The notes: a model not told the origin generated them from the letters alone. DNA of 64,000 bases from DLKC01 sp002478885 (GCA_046329585.1 JAXLUI010000001.1:310001-374000), one strand, 5' to 3'; counted from the stretch's first letter, positions 44,214 through 52,780 are shown. A program made the numbers and translations.

Positions 44214-44843
44214 ATGTTACGAATTTTAATTGCTGATGACCACATCGTAGTAAGAAGAGGACTAAAACAAATTCTGTTCGATGAATTTCCGACAGCTCAA
44301 ATAGAAGAAGCAGGAGACGCAGAAGAACTTCTGAAAAAGCTGTTTAAAGCCGAATTTGATTTGGTTATATCCGATCTTTCCATGCCGGGCAGAAGCGGCC
44401 TCGACTCATTGCAACAGATCAAACAGAGTTATCCCAAATTACCTGTGCTTATTTTGAGCGTTCATTCAGAAGAACATTATGCTTTAAGAGTGTTGAAATC
44501 CGGAGGTTCGGGTTATCTCAATAAAGATTCGGCCCCCGAAGAATTGGTCAAGGCTGTCAGGCAGGTGTTAATGGGTAAAAAATATATAACCGCGTCTGTT
44601 GCAGAAAAACTAGCGGCAAGTTTTGATAAAAGCTCAGATAAGTTGCCCCACGAGGTTCTTTCCGACCGCGAGTTCGAAGTATTTAAATTAATTGCTTCCG
44701 GCAAATCTATTACCGATATCGCCGGCACACTTTCCTTAAGCATTACAACAATAAGTACTTACCGGGCAAGAATTATGGAAAAAATGAACCTCCATACCAA
44801 TGCAGATCTTACCCTTTACGCGGTAGAAAATAAAATAATATGA
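44214..44843 (+). CDS. NarL/LuxR-family response regulator
   Basis: 209 aa. Receiver domain 1-120 with ADDH at 7-10 and D54 in FDLVISDLSMPGRSGLDSL; Lys of the active site in LNKDSAPEE. LuxR helix-turn-helix at about 145-205 (LSDREFEVFKLIASGKSITD, LSLSITTISTYRARIMEKMN). Co-transcribed with the PAS kinase. It is the likely DNA-binding output of the locus, and the 16-bp palindromes at 44858, 45426 and 45687 are its best candidate sites (inference from position and dyad form). Confidence 0.93.
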   Translation: MLRILIADDHIVVRRGLKQILFDEFPTAQIEEAGDAEELLKKLFKAEFDLVISDLSMPGRSGLDSLQQIKQSYPKLPVLILSVHSEEHYALRVLKSGGSGYLNKDSAPEELVKAVRQVLMGKKYITASVAEKLAASFDKSSDKLPHEVLSDREFEVFKLIASGKSITDIAGTLSLSITTISTYRARIMEKMNLHTNADLTLYAVENKII

Positions 44844-44857
44844 GCTCATTTACATGG

Positions 44858-44877
44858 CTGTAGTATATCTGCTACAG
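44858..44877 (+). promoter_or_regulatory. Palindromic operator candidate, copy upstream of the stand-alone receiver
   Basis: CTGTAGTATATCTGCTACAG: core GTAGTATATCTGCTAC (44860-44875) with arms extended to CTGTAG/CTACAG. A second dyad CTACCGGTAG follows at 44895-44904, then a weak -7-like TAGCTTCG at 44921. Confidence 0.65.
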
Positions 44878-44953
44878 AAGATTAAAAGTGCTTTCTACCG
44901 GTAGCGGCAAAACATCTTCTTAGCTTCGTTTTCCAGTATACAACATGTATTTA

Positions 44954-45325
44954 ATGAGTGTGAAAAAGAAGGACATTTTAATTGTCGACGATTCAGAACT
45001 GATAGCTGAAAGACTATCCCTTCTCTTGCAGGAACAGGAATCTGTAGGTTTTGTAAGCAAAGCATACAACCACGAATCTGCATTTAGACAGCTGGAACAA
45101 AGAAATCCACAAGTAGTCATTTTGGATATAAACCTTGGATCTGTTAATGGCATTCAGCTGCTTTCTATGATCAAAGAAAAATATCCAGATAAAATCGTCA
45201 TGATGTTTACCAACCACGCCAATCCATACTACCGCACACTCTGCAAAAAAGCTGGCGCTGATTACTTTCTCGATAAATCGAAAGATTTTGAACTGATACC
45301 AGACATCATAGATTCTTTAGATTAG
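44954..45325 (+). CDS. Stand-alone receiver-domain response regulator
   Basis: 123 aa from the ATG at 44954 (MSVKKKDILIVDDSELIAER); an ATG at 44945 would add three residues. A single CheY-type receiver: acidic pair VDDS, phospho-acceptor D58 in VVILDINLGSVNGIQLL, Thr in MMFTNHANPYY and Lys in YFLDKSKDFE. No DNA-binding or output domain, so it works through protein contacts or as a phosphate sink. It has its own palindromic site upstream and its own terminator downstream, so it looks separately controlled from the kinase-regulator pair. Confidence 0.9.
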   Translation: MSVKKKDILIVDDSELIAERLSLLLQEQESVGFVSKAYNHESAFRQLEQRNPQVVILDINLGSVNGIQLLSMIKEKYPDKIVMMFTNHANPYYRTLCKKAGADYFLDKSKDFELIPDIIDSLD

Positions 45326-45376
45326 TCAGCCACGGTTTTTGCCTGCCTGCAGCTCTCAAAGAAATTTTATTGATAA

Positions 45377-45408
45377 GCTTTACCGTTTGACAGGTAAAGC
45401 ATTTTTTT
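45377..45408 (+). terminator. Terminator of the stand-alone receiver gene
   Basis: GCTTTACC / GGTAAAGC perfect 8-bp stem, 8-nt loop, followed by seven T. It isolates the downstream small-RNA units from read-through. Confidence 0.88.
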
Positions 45409-45425
45409 GGCTCTGAAATGGCATT

Positions 45426-45517
45426 TGTAGTAAACATTCTACTCTAATACCGGCTTATTTCAGGGGTAAAATGAAAGATAGTTCTATTTTTCAGGGCACA
45501 ATTCCATCGTTACTTTG
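45426..45517 (+). promoter_or_regulatory. Operator and promoter of small-RNA unit 1
   Basis: Palindrome GTAGTAAACATTCTAC (45427-45442), then a conserved stretch (GGGGTAAAATGAAAG, TTCTATTTTTCAGG) and -7 element TTACTTTG (45510-45517). The -33 has TTC rather than TTG. Operator to -7 distance is 83 bp, against 82 bp in unit 2. Confidence 0.65.
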
Positions 45518-45523
45518 TGTAAC

Positions 45524-45650
45524 AAAAGAGAAAAGGCTGAATTATCAAACCCCCTTTTAAACCCAATATCCTTAAAATAATTAATATCCAATTTCCGAAA
45601 CTTTTCTCTCTTAAATGCAAAGCGGAATTCTCACGAATTCCTTTTTGTTT
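45524..45650 (+). ncRNA. Candidate small regulatory RNA, unit 1
   Basis: About 125 nt from the base after the -7 region to the terminator T run. The 5' end AGAGAAAAG (45527-45535) pairs perfectly with CTTTTCTCT (45601-45609), closing a large A/U/C-rich loop. The loop carries ACCCAATATCC and AATATCCAATTTCCGAAA, both also present in unit 2. No start codon with a sensible frame. No known RNA family recognised; a search of RNA families and expression data would decide. Confidence 0.65.
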
Positions 45651-45653
45651 TTA
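45624..45653 (+). terminator. Terminator of small-RNA unit 1
   Basis: GGAATTC / GAATTCC perfect 7-bp stem with TCAC loop, then TTTTTGTTTTT. Confidence 0.85.
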
Positions 45654-45686
45654 TAGCCTCACCGGTTCCAAAACACCAGTGTTTAA

Positions 45687-45777
45687 TGTAGTAAATCTTC
45701 TACCGGTACCCTTGCTATTTAAGGGTTAAATTAAGTAAATGTTCTATTTTTTGTCCTGCATTAACGCAGTTACTTTG
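45687..45777 (+). promoter_or_regulatory. Operator and promoter of small-RNA unit 2
   Basis: Palindrome GTAGTAAATCTTCTAC (45688-45703) followed directly by CGGTACC; GGGTTAAATTAAG; -33 TTG (45751-45753), 16-nt spacer, -7 TTACTTTG (45770-45777). Confidence 0.68.
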
Positions 45778-45783
45778 TATCAG

Positions 45784-45926
45784 CAAAAGAGATAAGAGGT
45801 AAAACATTCAATATCCTTTTTTCAAACCCAATATCCCAATAAGAAACTATCCAATATCCAATTTTCGAAAAACCTTTTCTCTCATGGCATTAAGTGGAAT
45901 TCCCCCAGGAGTTCCACTTTCATTTT
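45784..45926 (+). ncRNA. Candidate small regulatory RNA, unit 2
   Basis: About 140 nt, a diverged copy of unit 1. The 5' segment GAGATAAGAGG pairs with CCTTTTCTCTC (45873-45883) with one mismatch and one G-U. The loop holds four TATCC elements (CAATATCC, CCAATATCCC, CTATCC, CCAATATCCAATTTTCGAAA) against two in unit 1. Conservation of promoter, closing stem, loop motif and terminator position, with drift elsewhere, argues for function as RNA. Confidence 0.65.
45892..45926 (+). terminator. Terminator of small-RNA unit 2
   Basis: AAGTGGAA / TTCCACTT outer stem with an inner TCC/GGA pairing, then TTCATTTT. The stem sequence differs from unit 1 except for GTGGAAT/GCGGAAT, so structure is kept while bases changed. 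Confidence 0.75.
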
Positions 45927-45960
45927 AACAGCAGTTCAAAATCAAAAAGTTGTCTCGCGC

Positions 45961-46428
45961 TCAAAGCATCGCACCCAATAGTCTTTTCAATTCCTCATGA
46001 GATGGATTAATCGCTACAATCTTACCATTCTTATCCAATAGAAAGGAGTTAGGTATATAATTCACATCCCATTTTACCGCCACATCACCGCTTGTATCGT
46101 TTACGAGTACCCAGTTAAGTTTCTCACTGCTAGCCGCAGCTTTCCAGTCAGCAGGGTCCATATCGACAGAAACACTATAAACTTCGAAACCCTTTCTCTT
46201 GTAAGCATCATAAACCGATTTCAATTGAGGAAAGCTTTTACGGCAAGGCTTACACCAGCTTGCCCAGAAATCGACCAGCACCACCTTACCTCTAAATGAA
46301 GTAAGATTAACCTGCTTTCCATTCATTCCCTTCAGCGATATTTCAGCCGCCGTGTCCCCCACTTTTGGCTGGGCAAAACTCATTGTAGTTACCAACAACA
46401 TCACCGCAGCAAAGATCAATTTTCGCAT
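45961..46428 (-). CDS. TlpA/ResA-like periplasmic thioredoxin-fold protein
   Basis: 155 aa. Signal peptide MRKLIFAAVMLLVTTMSFAQ; AhpC/TSA-thioredoxin domain with GKVVLVDFWASWCKPCRKSF (CKPC active site) and cis-Pro in YIPNSFLLDKNGK. Likely a thiol-disulfide oxidoreductase in the periplasm, as in ResA/TlpA. A short TTATTTTG lies just upstream on the minus strand as a possible -7. Convergent with small-RNA unit 2, about 35 bp from its terminator. Confidence 0.92.
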   Translation of the reverse strand: MRKLIFAAVMLLVTTMSFAQPKVGDTAAEISLKGMNGKQVNLTSFRGKVVLVDFWASWCKPCRKSFPQLKSVYDAYKRKGFEVYSVSVDMDPADWKAAASSEKLNWVLVNDTSGDVAVKWDVNYIPNSFLLDKNGKIVAINPSHEELKRLLGAML

Positions 46429-46569
46429 TTCATCAATTTTGCTGCAAAATAAAAAACGATAGAATGGAATTTACTGGTCATCCCAATATTTTTAAAATAG
46501 ATAACAAATCACAGCAGCTCGAACCAACTGAAAATTTTGTACCTGGCTGCATCGCAATGCCCGGCCCCG

Positions 46570-46589
46570 GTTGTGTCACTCACTTGTAC
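46570..46589 (+). repeat. Dispersed intergenic repeat, single arm
   Basis: GTTGTGTCACTCACTTGTAC, exact flavour B consensus, in the 265-bp gap between two minus-strand genes that otherwise shows nothing. Confidence 0.9.
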
Positions 46590-46693
46590 GCCAGGTCCAT
46601 CGGTCAGCAAAGACGAGGAAATAATAAAACAATATCTACATGAATGTTATAATGACCACAGGCGCTGTAAAGCTGAGCCGTTCTATATACTAA

Positions 46694-48730
46694 CTAGTTT
46701 ACAAAACTCCACCAGAATCCAAAACGGAACCAAAAGGGGCGTTGAGGGTAATGGGGTGCAGCAAAGTTGTAATAGGTGAACCGGTATTGATCCTCAGGAT
46801 TGAAGGCATTCAGGTTTTCGACTCTCACGAAACCTTTAAAGCTTTTTATGCGGATGTTGAGAAAGGCGTTAATGTCAGGACGGTTATTCCTTGTACTAAA
46901 AGTATCCTGGTAAAAGAACTGACCATTGAAAGGTGAATAGTTATCCGGCTTATACGGAGTGTTGTAACGTACTTCAAAGCCCGTTGACAAAAAAAGGTTT
47001 TTGAAAAAATTGCCTTCAAAGGCAAACCGGTTTCGCGTCAGGAGCAATGGCACGTTTACCGGAGGGTTGCCGGCGGTTTGCTGGGCATGCACTTCAATAT
47101 ACCAGTTCCAGTGTTTTGCGAGTTTAAGTTTCTTTTCGGCACCTACATGCAACACATTAAAAAGTGCTGCCTGCTGTTTTGCCTTAAAAAAGTCGTCCAT
47201 GTAAATGTAGTTACCTACTATATAATAATCGCCGCGCAAAGAAAGGTCCAGCTTTGAAAAATTAAACGAGGCATAAGCCCTCGAAATATTTTGCTTGTTA
47301 AAACTGCCGGTGGTAATAACCGGGAATGCGCTAACACTGTTGTTAAAGACTGCGGCCGCCGATTTGTTCACGTTTTGAAAACCCGCCTGTAAATACCCGG
47401 TGTTATTGTTGAGCACTCTTTCCAGCATAATGGCAGCCTCATAGTCCCCCGCATAGGACCCGGTTCCATATAAGCGCCCTGCAAGTTCAACATCCCATTT
47501 CTTATTACGGGTACGGTTGCGGTATTCAGCGGCAAAATAAATGTTGTTGTATTTTTTTATATAAGGGTAATAGCCGCCCGAGATTAATTCGTAACCTGTA
47601 CCCAACTTAAGAAATTGGTTAGGGTTATTCTTTTCAGGATAAGATATAATGCTGAAATCATTGGTGAGTTTGTACCACAGGTCACGGTAAGCATACGCTC
47701 TGCCATTCATAACAACATGATAAAAGCTCTTGTATAAAGAATCGACGGGGTAGTCATCTTTAAAAGTATAGTCGTCCTTTTTATAATCAAGTGTGTATTG
47801 AAAACGGATACGGGGATAGAACAGCCGGTAAGTTATGGTATCAACAACCAAAGAATCGCTTTGCCCGAGATCATAGGTCTGGCGTAATAAAAACTCGTTG
47901 CTTTTATAGATGGTGCCGGTGTTTATAGACGTACTGAAGAAATTTCGCGAAAACGAAGAGGCATTGCCCAGGCGAACGGGCACAACGAAAGGATCGTTGA
48001 AGTTAAGGCCGGTTGTGCTTTTATCGTCCTGGATGCCGCCATTGTCAGACGACTTCATGCTGTTGCTTAAACTTAGCAGGGTTATTGAATAGCGCTTGTT
48101 CTTACTGGTATAACCAAGGCTTACACGAATATTGTTATCGCTTGTATTAGAGTTCTTGAATGCACCCGGTGCATTGATGAGCCGGTATTCAAACCCGAGG
48201 TTTACGTTGTTTTTACGGTTTTGTGTATGCACAACATCTATATACTGTTCAGACTTGCTACCCAGCAAATACGCCAGTTCGGTATAAGGTCTTGTGGTCG
48301 AATACATTTTTGTATTCTCGGGCGTAAACTTGTAAACATCATAACCGTGGAAGCCGGGATCAAAACCCGCCTTCATATAAGGAGAAAAGATCATCGGCCT
48401 CGCTGCATTGCCGAAATTACCCATATCGGTATAATTATACGAGACGGGATATCTTGAATAAAAATCGCTGATGGAAGAATCGATCTTGTAGGTCCTGGCT
48501 GAATCAAAAAAATGATAGCTGATGGTTATAGAATCTGCCAGAGGATCGCGGTGCTGCAGTTTGTCGCCGGTAGTATCTTTTTTCCCCGGCCTGCTCCTTG
48601 GATCGAAACGCGATAAGTTGCTTGTTGCACCACTTGGCGAGAAACCCCCATCATCCTGCGCCCATGCGCGCAAACCGCATAAGACCGAGAGCAAAAAACA
48701 AATTGTGTATACCGATCGCCTGTAGTTCAT
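46694..48730 (-). CDS. Putative porin (Bacteroidota outer-membrane barrel)
   Basis: 678 aa. Signal peptide MNYRRSVYTICFLLSVLCGL, cleaved near AWAQDD. The mature chain is rich in alternating aromatic strands and ends in F-W-F-R-F-G-F-W-W-type segments (PFWFRFGFWWSFVN), as expected for a barrel folded by the Bam complex. The region TARPYTELAYLLGSKSEQ-like (TRPYTELAYLLGSKSEQ) and QNRKNNVNLGFEYRLINAPG fit the family named putative porin in Bacteroidota. Substrate unknown. A TTATTTTG -7 candidate precedes the ATG. Lies downstream of the purine nucleoside phosphorylase gene, 76 bp away on the same strand. Confidence 0.85.
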   Translation of the reverse strand: MNYRRSVYTICFLLSVLCGLRAWAQDDGGFSPSGATSNLSRFDPRSRPGKKDTTGDKLQHRDPLADSITISYHFFDSARTYKIDSSISDFYSRYPVSYNYTDMGNFGNAARPMIFSPYMKAGFDPGFHGYDVYKFTPENTKMYSTTRPYTELAYLLGSKSEQYIDVVHTQNRKNNVNLGFEYRLINAPGAFKNSNTSDNNIRVSLGYTSKNKRYSITLLSLSNSMKSSDNGGIQDDKSTTGLNFNDPFVVPVRLGNASSFSRNFFSTSINTGTIYKSNEFLLRQTYDLGQSDSLVVDTITYRLFYPRIRFQYTLDYKKDDYTFKDDYPVDSLYKSFYHVVMNGRAYAYRDLWYKLTNDFSIISYPEKNNPNQFLKLGTGYELISGGYYPYIKKYNNIYFAAEYRNRTRNKKWDVELAGRLYGTGSYAGDYEAAIMLERVLNNNTGYLQAGFQNVNKSAAAVFNNSVSAFPVITTGSFNKQNISRAYASFNFSKLDLSLRGDYYIVGNYIYMDDFFKAKQQAALFNVLHVGAEKKLKLAKHWNWYIEVHAQQTAGNPPVNVPLLLTRNRFAFEGNFFKNLFLSTGFEVRYNTPYKPDNYSPFNGQFFYQDTFSTRNNRPDINAFLNIRIKSFKGFVRVENLNAFNPEDQYRFTYYNFAAPHYPQRPFWFRFGFWWSFVN

Positions 48731-48805
48731 TAATAAGGATAAAGCCGCAAAATAACAGTAAACCTGTGAATGAAAAGATAATTCAATTTATATAACAGCG
48801 GCTTC

Positions 48806-49630
48806 TTAAAGAGCAGCAACCATTTCCCTGAACAGGGCAGTCAGTTTTGGTTCAGCATCTTTAGCGGCCGCGAGCACTTCTTCATGCGTGATAATGCTGT
48901 CATCTTCTCTTATGCCAAGATCGGTTATTACACTTACAGCAAACACTTTCATGCCTGCATGCACGGCTATTATCACTTCCTGCACGGTACTCATGCCAAC
49001 CGCATCGCCGCCTATATTTTTTATAAGCCTGTATTCAGCATGCGTTTCAAATGTTGGGCCGGTTACACCCGTATATACACCTTCCCTGAGGTCGAAGCCA
49101 AGCTCCCTGCCGATCTGTTTTGCTTTTGCCATAAAAGGTTTGTAATACGGTTCACTCATGTCCGGAAACCGCACACCCAATTCCGGCTCATTCGCACCTA
49201 TTAAAGGATTAACCGTAAAGAAACTGATATGATCTTTTATGATCATCAGGTCGCCCACTTTAAAGCCTTCACCTACCCCGCCTGCCGCGTTTGACAAAAA
49301 CAGGTTATTGATGCCAAGCATCTTCATTACCCGTACCGGGTAGCTTACCTGCTGCGGTGTATAACCCTCGTAAAAATGAAAGCGGCCCGCCATTACCAAC
49401 ACTCTTTTACCACCCAGTCTGCCAAAAATCATTTTACCCTGGTGGCCTTCGACCGTGCTTACTGGAAAATGAGGGATAGTTTCGTAGGCGATTTCCTGCT
49501 CTATTTCCATTTCGCTGCTGAGATTGCCAAGCCCACTGCCAAGTATAATGCCCGTTGTTATGGTATGCGGGTAAATACTACGGATATGTTCGGCAGTTTC
49601 GGTCAGTTGTTGCATTAATTGTGAAGCCAT
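48806..49630 (-). CDS. Purine-nucleoside phosphorylase (trimeric type)
   Basis: 274 aa. It splits inosine and guanosine (and deoxy forms) with phosphate to base and ribose-1-phosphate. Motifs of the low-molecular-mass trimeric family: GIILGSGLGNLSSEM (phosphate site), GRFHFYEGYTPQQVSYPVRV, NLFLSNAAGGVGEGFKVGDL, YTGVTGPTFETHAEYRLIKN and GGDAVGMSTVQEVIIAVHAG. Length fits the family. Works with the NCS2 permease in purine salvage in principle. A perfect -7 box lies about 36 bp upstream. Confidence 0.95.
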   Translation of the reverse strand: MASQLMQQLTETAEHIRSIYPHTITTGIILGSGLGNLSSEMEIEQEIAYETIPHFPVSTVEGHQGKMIFGRLGGKRVLVMAGRFHFYEGYTPQQVSYPVRVMKMLGINNLFLSNAAGGVGEGFKVGDLMIIKDHISFFTVNPLIGANEPELGVRFPDMSEPYYKPFMAKAKQIGRELGFDLREGVYTGVTGPTFETHAEYRLIKNIGGDAVGMSTVQEVIIAVHAGMKVFAVSVITDLGIREDDSIITHEEVLAAAKDAEPKLTALFREMVAAL

Positions 49631-49665
49631 GGCTCTTGCTTATTGATTGATGGATTAAAACCGGG

Positions 49666-49673
49666 CAAATATA
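49666..49673 (-). promoter_or_regulatory. Candidate -7 element of the purine nucleoside phosphorylase gene
   Basis: TATATTTG on the minus strand, a full match to TAnnTTTG, 36 bp before the ATG; no TTG at -33. Confidence 0.45.
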
Positions 49674-49834
49674 GTTGATGCACGGTTGAATTCTGCCTTA
49701 AACGACGTGTATCTGACTGTGTGACTACGGTTGCTGGTGATGCATTGCCTATGCACAAAGCCATGATATGTGATAGAAGAAAGCCGGCAAGTGAAAAATG
49801 TCCGGACTTTTACTTTACCGATGGCGGTACAGGA

Positions 49835-49854
49835 GTACAAGTGAGTGACACAAC
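49835..49854 (-). repeat. Dispersed intergenic repeat, single arm
   Basis: GTACAAGTGAGTGACACAAC, exact flavour B. Confidence 0.9.
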
Positions 49855-50011
49855 AACAGCCGGGGGATGTTATACCGTCGGCTCCATCAAAAAACTGTTT
49901 CACCCGTTACACAATCATCGCTACTGTTTTTTTGATAAAAAACGGTGGCACTGAAAATATAGTCAGCTTCTTATGTGTTTAATAGCTGCGAAACTTTATT
50001 TTTATTGCCGC

Positions 50012-52780
50012 ATGAAACAAGCTGATAAATTTCTACTGTTGGTTGTAGCAATGGTTGCATCGTTAACTGCAAAGGCGCAGCTTTGTTCCGGCAGCCTTGG
50101 CGACCCTGTTATCAAAATAACATTCGGTTCCGGGCCCAACCCGGGACCACCGCTGTCAGCCGCTACTACCAATTACGTATTCAATTCTACCACCTGCCCC
50201 AACGACGGCTTTTATACGGTTGCAAACAGTACCAGCAATTGTTTCGGGAATTCATGGCATACTCTCAATACCGACCATACGGGAGACCCGAACGGATATT
50301 TCATGCTGGTGAATGCATCTATTCTTCCACAGGATTTTTATGTGGACACGGTACGCGGCCTGTGCTCGAACACAACTTTTGAATTTGCCGCCTGGGTAGT
50401 AAATGTTTTAAGAAATTCAGCCTGCGGTGGAACAGGCATTACGCCCAATCTTACCTTTAAGATAGAGACGTTAACAGGTGTTATTATCAAACAATTTACT
50501 ACTGGCAATATTAGTGCTGATGCTTTTCCTATCTGGAAACAGTACGGATTCTTTTTTCAAACATCTGCAAATAGTACCGATGTGGTTATAAGAATTACCA
50601 ACACCAATCCCGGTGGTTGTGGTAACGACCTTGCATTGGATGACATTACCTTCAGACCTTGCGGCCCACTGCTAACGGCCGCAGTAGTTGGTGTTAATGG
50701 CAGCACTTCTGTTAACAAGTGCGACTATGATACCTCGTCCCTGCACTTTACAGCAACAATTTCTACGGGTTATACCAATCCTTCGTATCAATGGCAGGTT
50801 AGCAGCAATACAGACCCCACATGGAGAGATATACCTGGGGCAACAAAATCAACCTATACCAGGCCACCGGCCGTTGCGGGCACTTACCAGTACCGAATAA
50901 TCTCGGCCGAGGCAGGGAATATCAATAGCAGCTCATGCAGGGTTGCATCGAATGTTATTACCGTGACGGAAAATGCAAGGCCGGTAACTTCTGCCACCAA
51001 CAATGGTCCGCAATGCGACGGCACCGCTGTTACGCTTACTGCAGGCGGTGGTCTTAGCTATGTTTGGACATATCCCGATAAACACACGGAACCACTACAG
51101 TCTATAATCGTTAACCAGATAAAAGATTCAGGTAAATATTTCGTGAAGGTTACCAGCGCTGCAGGTTGTGTTGCAACGGATTCCAGTTCTGTGACTTTCC
51201 TGCAAAGACCATCAGCAAAATGGTCTTTGGCAAAAGCAGCCTGTGAGCAGGCTGCGGTTGCTTTTATAAATACATCAACCGCAGCAGCCGGGCAAACCAT
51301 AAACGCGTATTCTTGGGATTTTGGGGATGGCAGTTCCGAAACGATAAAAGACCCTACGCACACTTTTTCAACAGCAAAAGATTATGCTGTTAGTCTTGTT
51401 ACAACAACAGACAAACAATGCAGCGATACCTTGCTGCAAACTTTAACCGTACATAGTCTGCCGAAGCCCGATTTTATATTGCCGGAAATATGCCTCAGCG
51501 ACCCTTTCGCAGAATTCGTTAACGCCTCAATAGTTGAAAACAACAACCTGTCTCAGTCTGCCTTTCAATGGAATTTCGCCGATCCTTCCGCAAACCAGGG
51601 AAACCCGAACAGTTCTGCAAGTCAAGATCCTAAACATGTATACAGCGCTATCGGCGTGTACAATGTATCGTTGACGGTAACGTCTGTAGATGGCTGTGTT
51701 GCAGACACCATAAAGCCATTTACGGTTAACGGGGCACTGCCGCTGGCACAATTCACAGTGCAACAGGCTAACAGTTTATGCAGCAATAACGATGTTGTGA
51801 TCACCGACAATTCTTCTGTAAACTTTGGCAGCATCACCAAGACAGAGATCTATTGGGATAGTCAGAATGATCCTTCTAACATGGTCACAGATGAGCTTCC
51901 ATTCAAAGGCAAACAATACCATTTTCGTTATACAGACTTTGGTACTCCGGCTACCAAAAACTTTACCATTCGCTATGTTGCATACTCAGGTATTAACTGC
52001 GTAAATGAAATTCAGCATACTATAACATTGCAAGCAAGTCCCCAGGTTCAGTTCAATCCTGTTCCTGCCATTTGCGCAGCCGCAGATGCATTCAGCATTA
52101 CACAGGCACGGGAAATCACTGGCATCGGCGGTGCATTCGCGTTCAACGGTAATGGCGTAACAACAAAAGGCATATTCGATCCGGTAATTGCCGGTGCCGG
52201 TCTGCACAACATCACGTACACATACACAGCAACCAATGGTTGTATCGACAGCGCATCACAAACGATTAAAGTTTTTCCCCAGCCGGTGGCCAATGCGGGG
52301 CCAGACAAAAGTTTGCTTGAGGGTGGTTCGGTTATTATTGACGCTACCGCCTCCGGTGATATAACCAGTTACCTGTGGACGCCAAACGATCATATAAGCA
52401 ATAACACGGTGCTGGTACCAACGGTGTCACCCGTAAATGACATTACCTATACCCTTACCGTAACCTCATCAGACAATTGCGTTACCAGGGACGCCGTATT
52501 TGTAAAAGTGTTTAAAACACCGGTTATACCTAACGCTTTTTCACCAAATGGAGACGGCATAAACGATACATGGATAATTGACTATCTCAATTCCTATCCC
52601 GGTGTAACAGTGCAGGTTTTCAACCGTTATGGGCAGGCGGTATATCGCAGTGTTGGTTACAGCAGGCCATGGGATGGAACATATAATAACCAGCCACTTC
52701 CTGTAGGCACCTATTATTATGTGATCGACCGTAAAGTTGCGGCGCCTAAAATCAGCGGCTGGGTGGCGATATTAAGGTGA
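50012..52780 (+). CDS. Large secreted PKD-domain protein with T9SS type B C-terminal domain
   Basis: 922 aa from the ATG at 50012 (MKQADKFLLLVVAMVASLTA, signal peptide, cleaved near AKAQ). The first 230 residues form a beta-sandwich typical of such proteins (GYFMLVNASILPQDFYVDTV, TNPGGCGNDLALDDITFRPC), similar to the carbohydrate- or surface-binding N-domains of T9SS cargo. Several PKD/Ig repeats follow (AYSWDFGDGSSETIKDPTHT, FQWNFADPSANQGN). The C-terminal 90 residues (IPNAFSPNGDGINDTWIIDY, QPLPVGTYYYVIDRK) are the CHU_C/gliding-motility sorting domain. Predicted as a surface-attached protein. Confidence 0.9.
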   Translation: MKQADKFLLLVVAMVASLTAKAQLCSGSLGDPVIKITFGSGPNPGPPLSAATTNYVFNSTTCPNDGFYTVANSTSNCFGNSWHTLNTDHTGDPNGYFMLVNASILPQDFYVDTVRGLCSNTTFEFAAWVVNVLRNSACGGTGITPNLTFKIETLTGVIIKQFTTGNISADAFPIWKQYGFFFQTSANSTDVVIRITNTNPGGCGNDLALDDITFRPCGPLLTAAVVGVNGSTSVNKCDYDTSSLHFTATISTGYTNPSYQWQVSSNTDPTWRDIPGATKSTYTRPPAVAGTYQYRIISAEAGNINSSSCRVASNVITVTENARPVTSATNNGPQCDGTAVTLTAGGGLSYVWTYPDKHTEPLQSIIVNQIKDSGKYFVKVTSAAGCVATDSSSVTFLQRPSAKWSLAKAACEQAAVAFINTSTAAAGQTINAYSWDFGDGSSETIKDPTHTFSTAKDYAVSLVTTTDKQCSDTLLQTLTVHSLPKPDFILPEICLSDPFAEFVNASIVENNNLSQSAFQWNFADPSANQGNPNSSASQDPKHVYSAIGVYNVSLTVTSVDGCVADTIKPFTVNGALPLAQFTVQQANSLCSNNDVVITDNSSVNFGSITKTEIYWDSQNDPSNMVTDELPFKGKQYHFRYTDFGTPATKNFTIRYVAYSGINCVNEIQHTITLQASPQVQFNPVPAICAAADAFSITQAREITGIGGAFAFNGNGVTTKGIFDPVIAGAGLHNITYTYTATNGCIDSASQTIKVFPQPVANAGPDKSLLEGGSVIIDATASGDITSYLWTPNDHISNNTVLVPTVSPVNDITYTLTVTSSDNCVTRDAVFVKVFKTPVIPNAFSPNGDGINDTWIIDYLNSYPGVTVQVFNRYGQAVYRSVGYSRPWDGTYNNQPLPVGTYYYVIDRKVAAPKISGWVAILR

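Larger units (their letters stand above)
45326..45960. other. Non-coding region with two tandem transcription units
   Basis: 635 bp without a supported coding frame. It holds the receiver-gene terminator, then two similar units of operator, promoter, short transcribed region and terminator. The duplicated part is about 225 bp (45426-45653 and 45687-45926). Confidence 0.75.
49631..50011. other. Intergenic region between divergent genes
   Basis: 381 bp with the phosphorylase promoter (49666-49673) and a repeat arm (49835-49854). Nothing else recognised. Confidence 0.45.

Noticed and set aside
45426..45926. 6S RNA or a riboswitch
   Set aside because: No long double hairpin with central bubble as in 6S RNA, and no downstream gene on the same strand to control as a riboswitch would.
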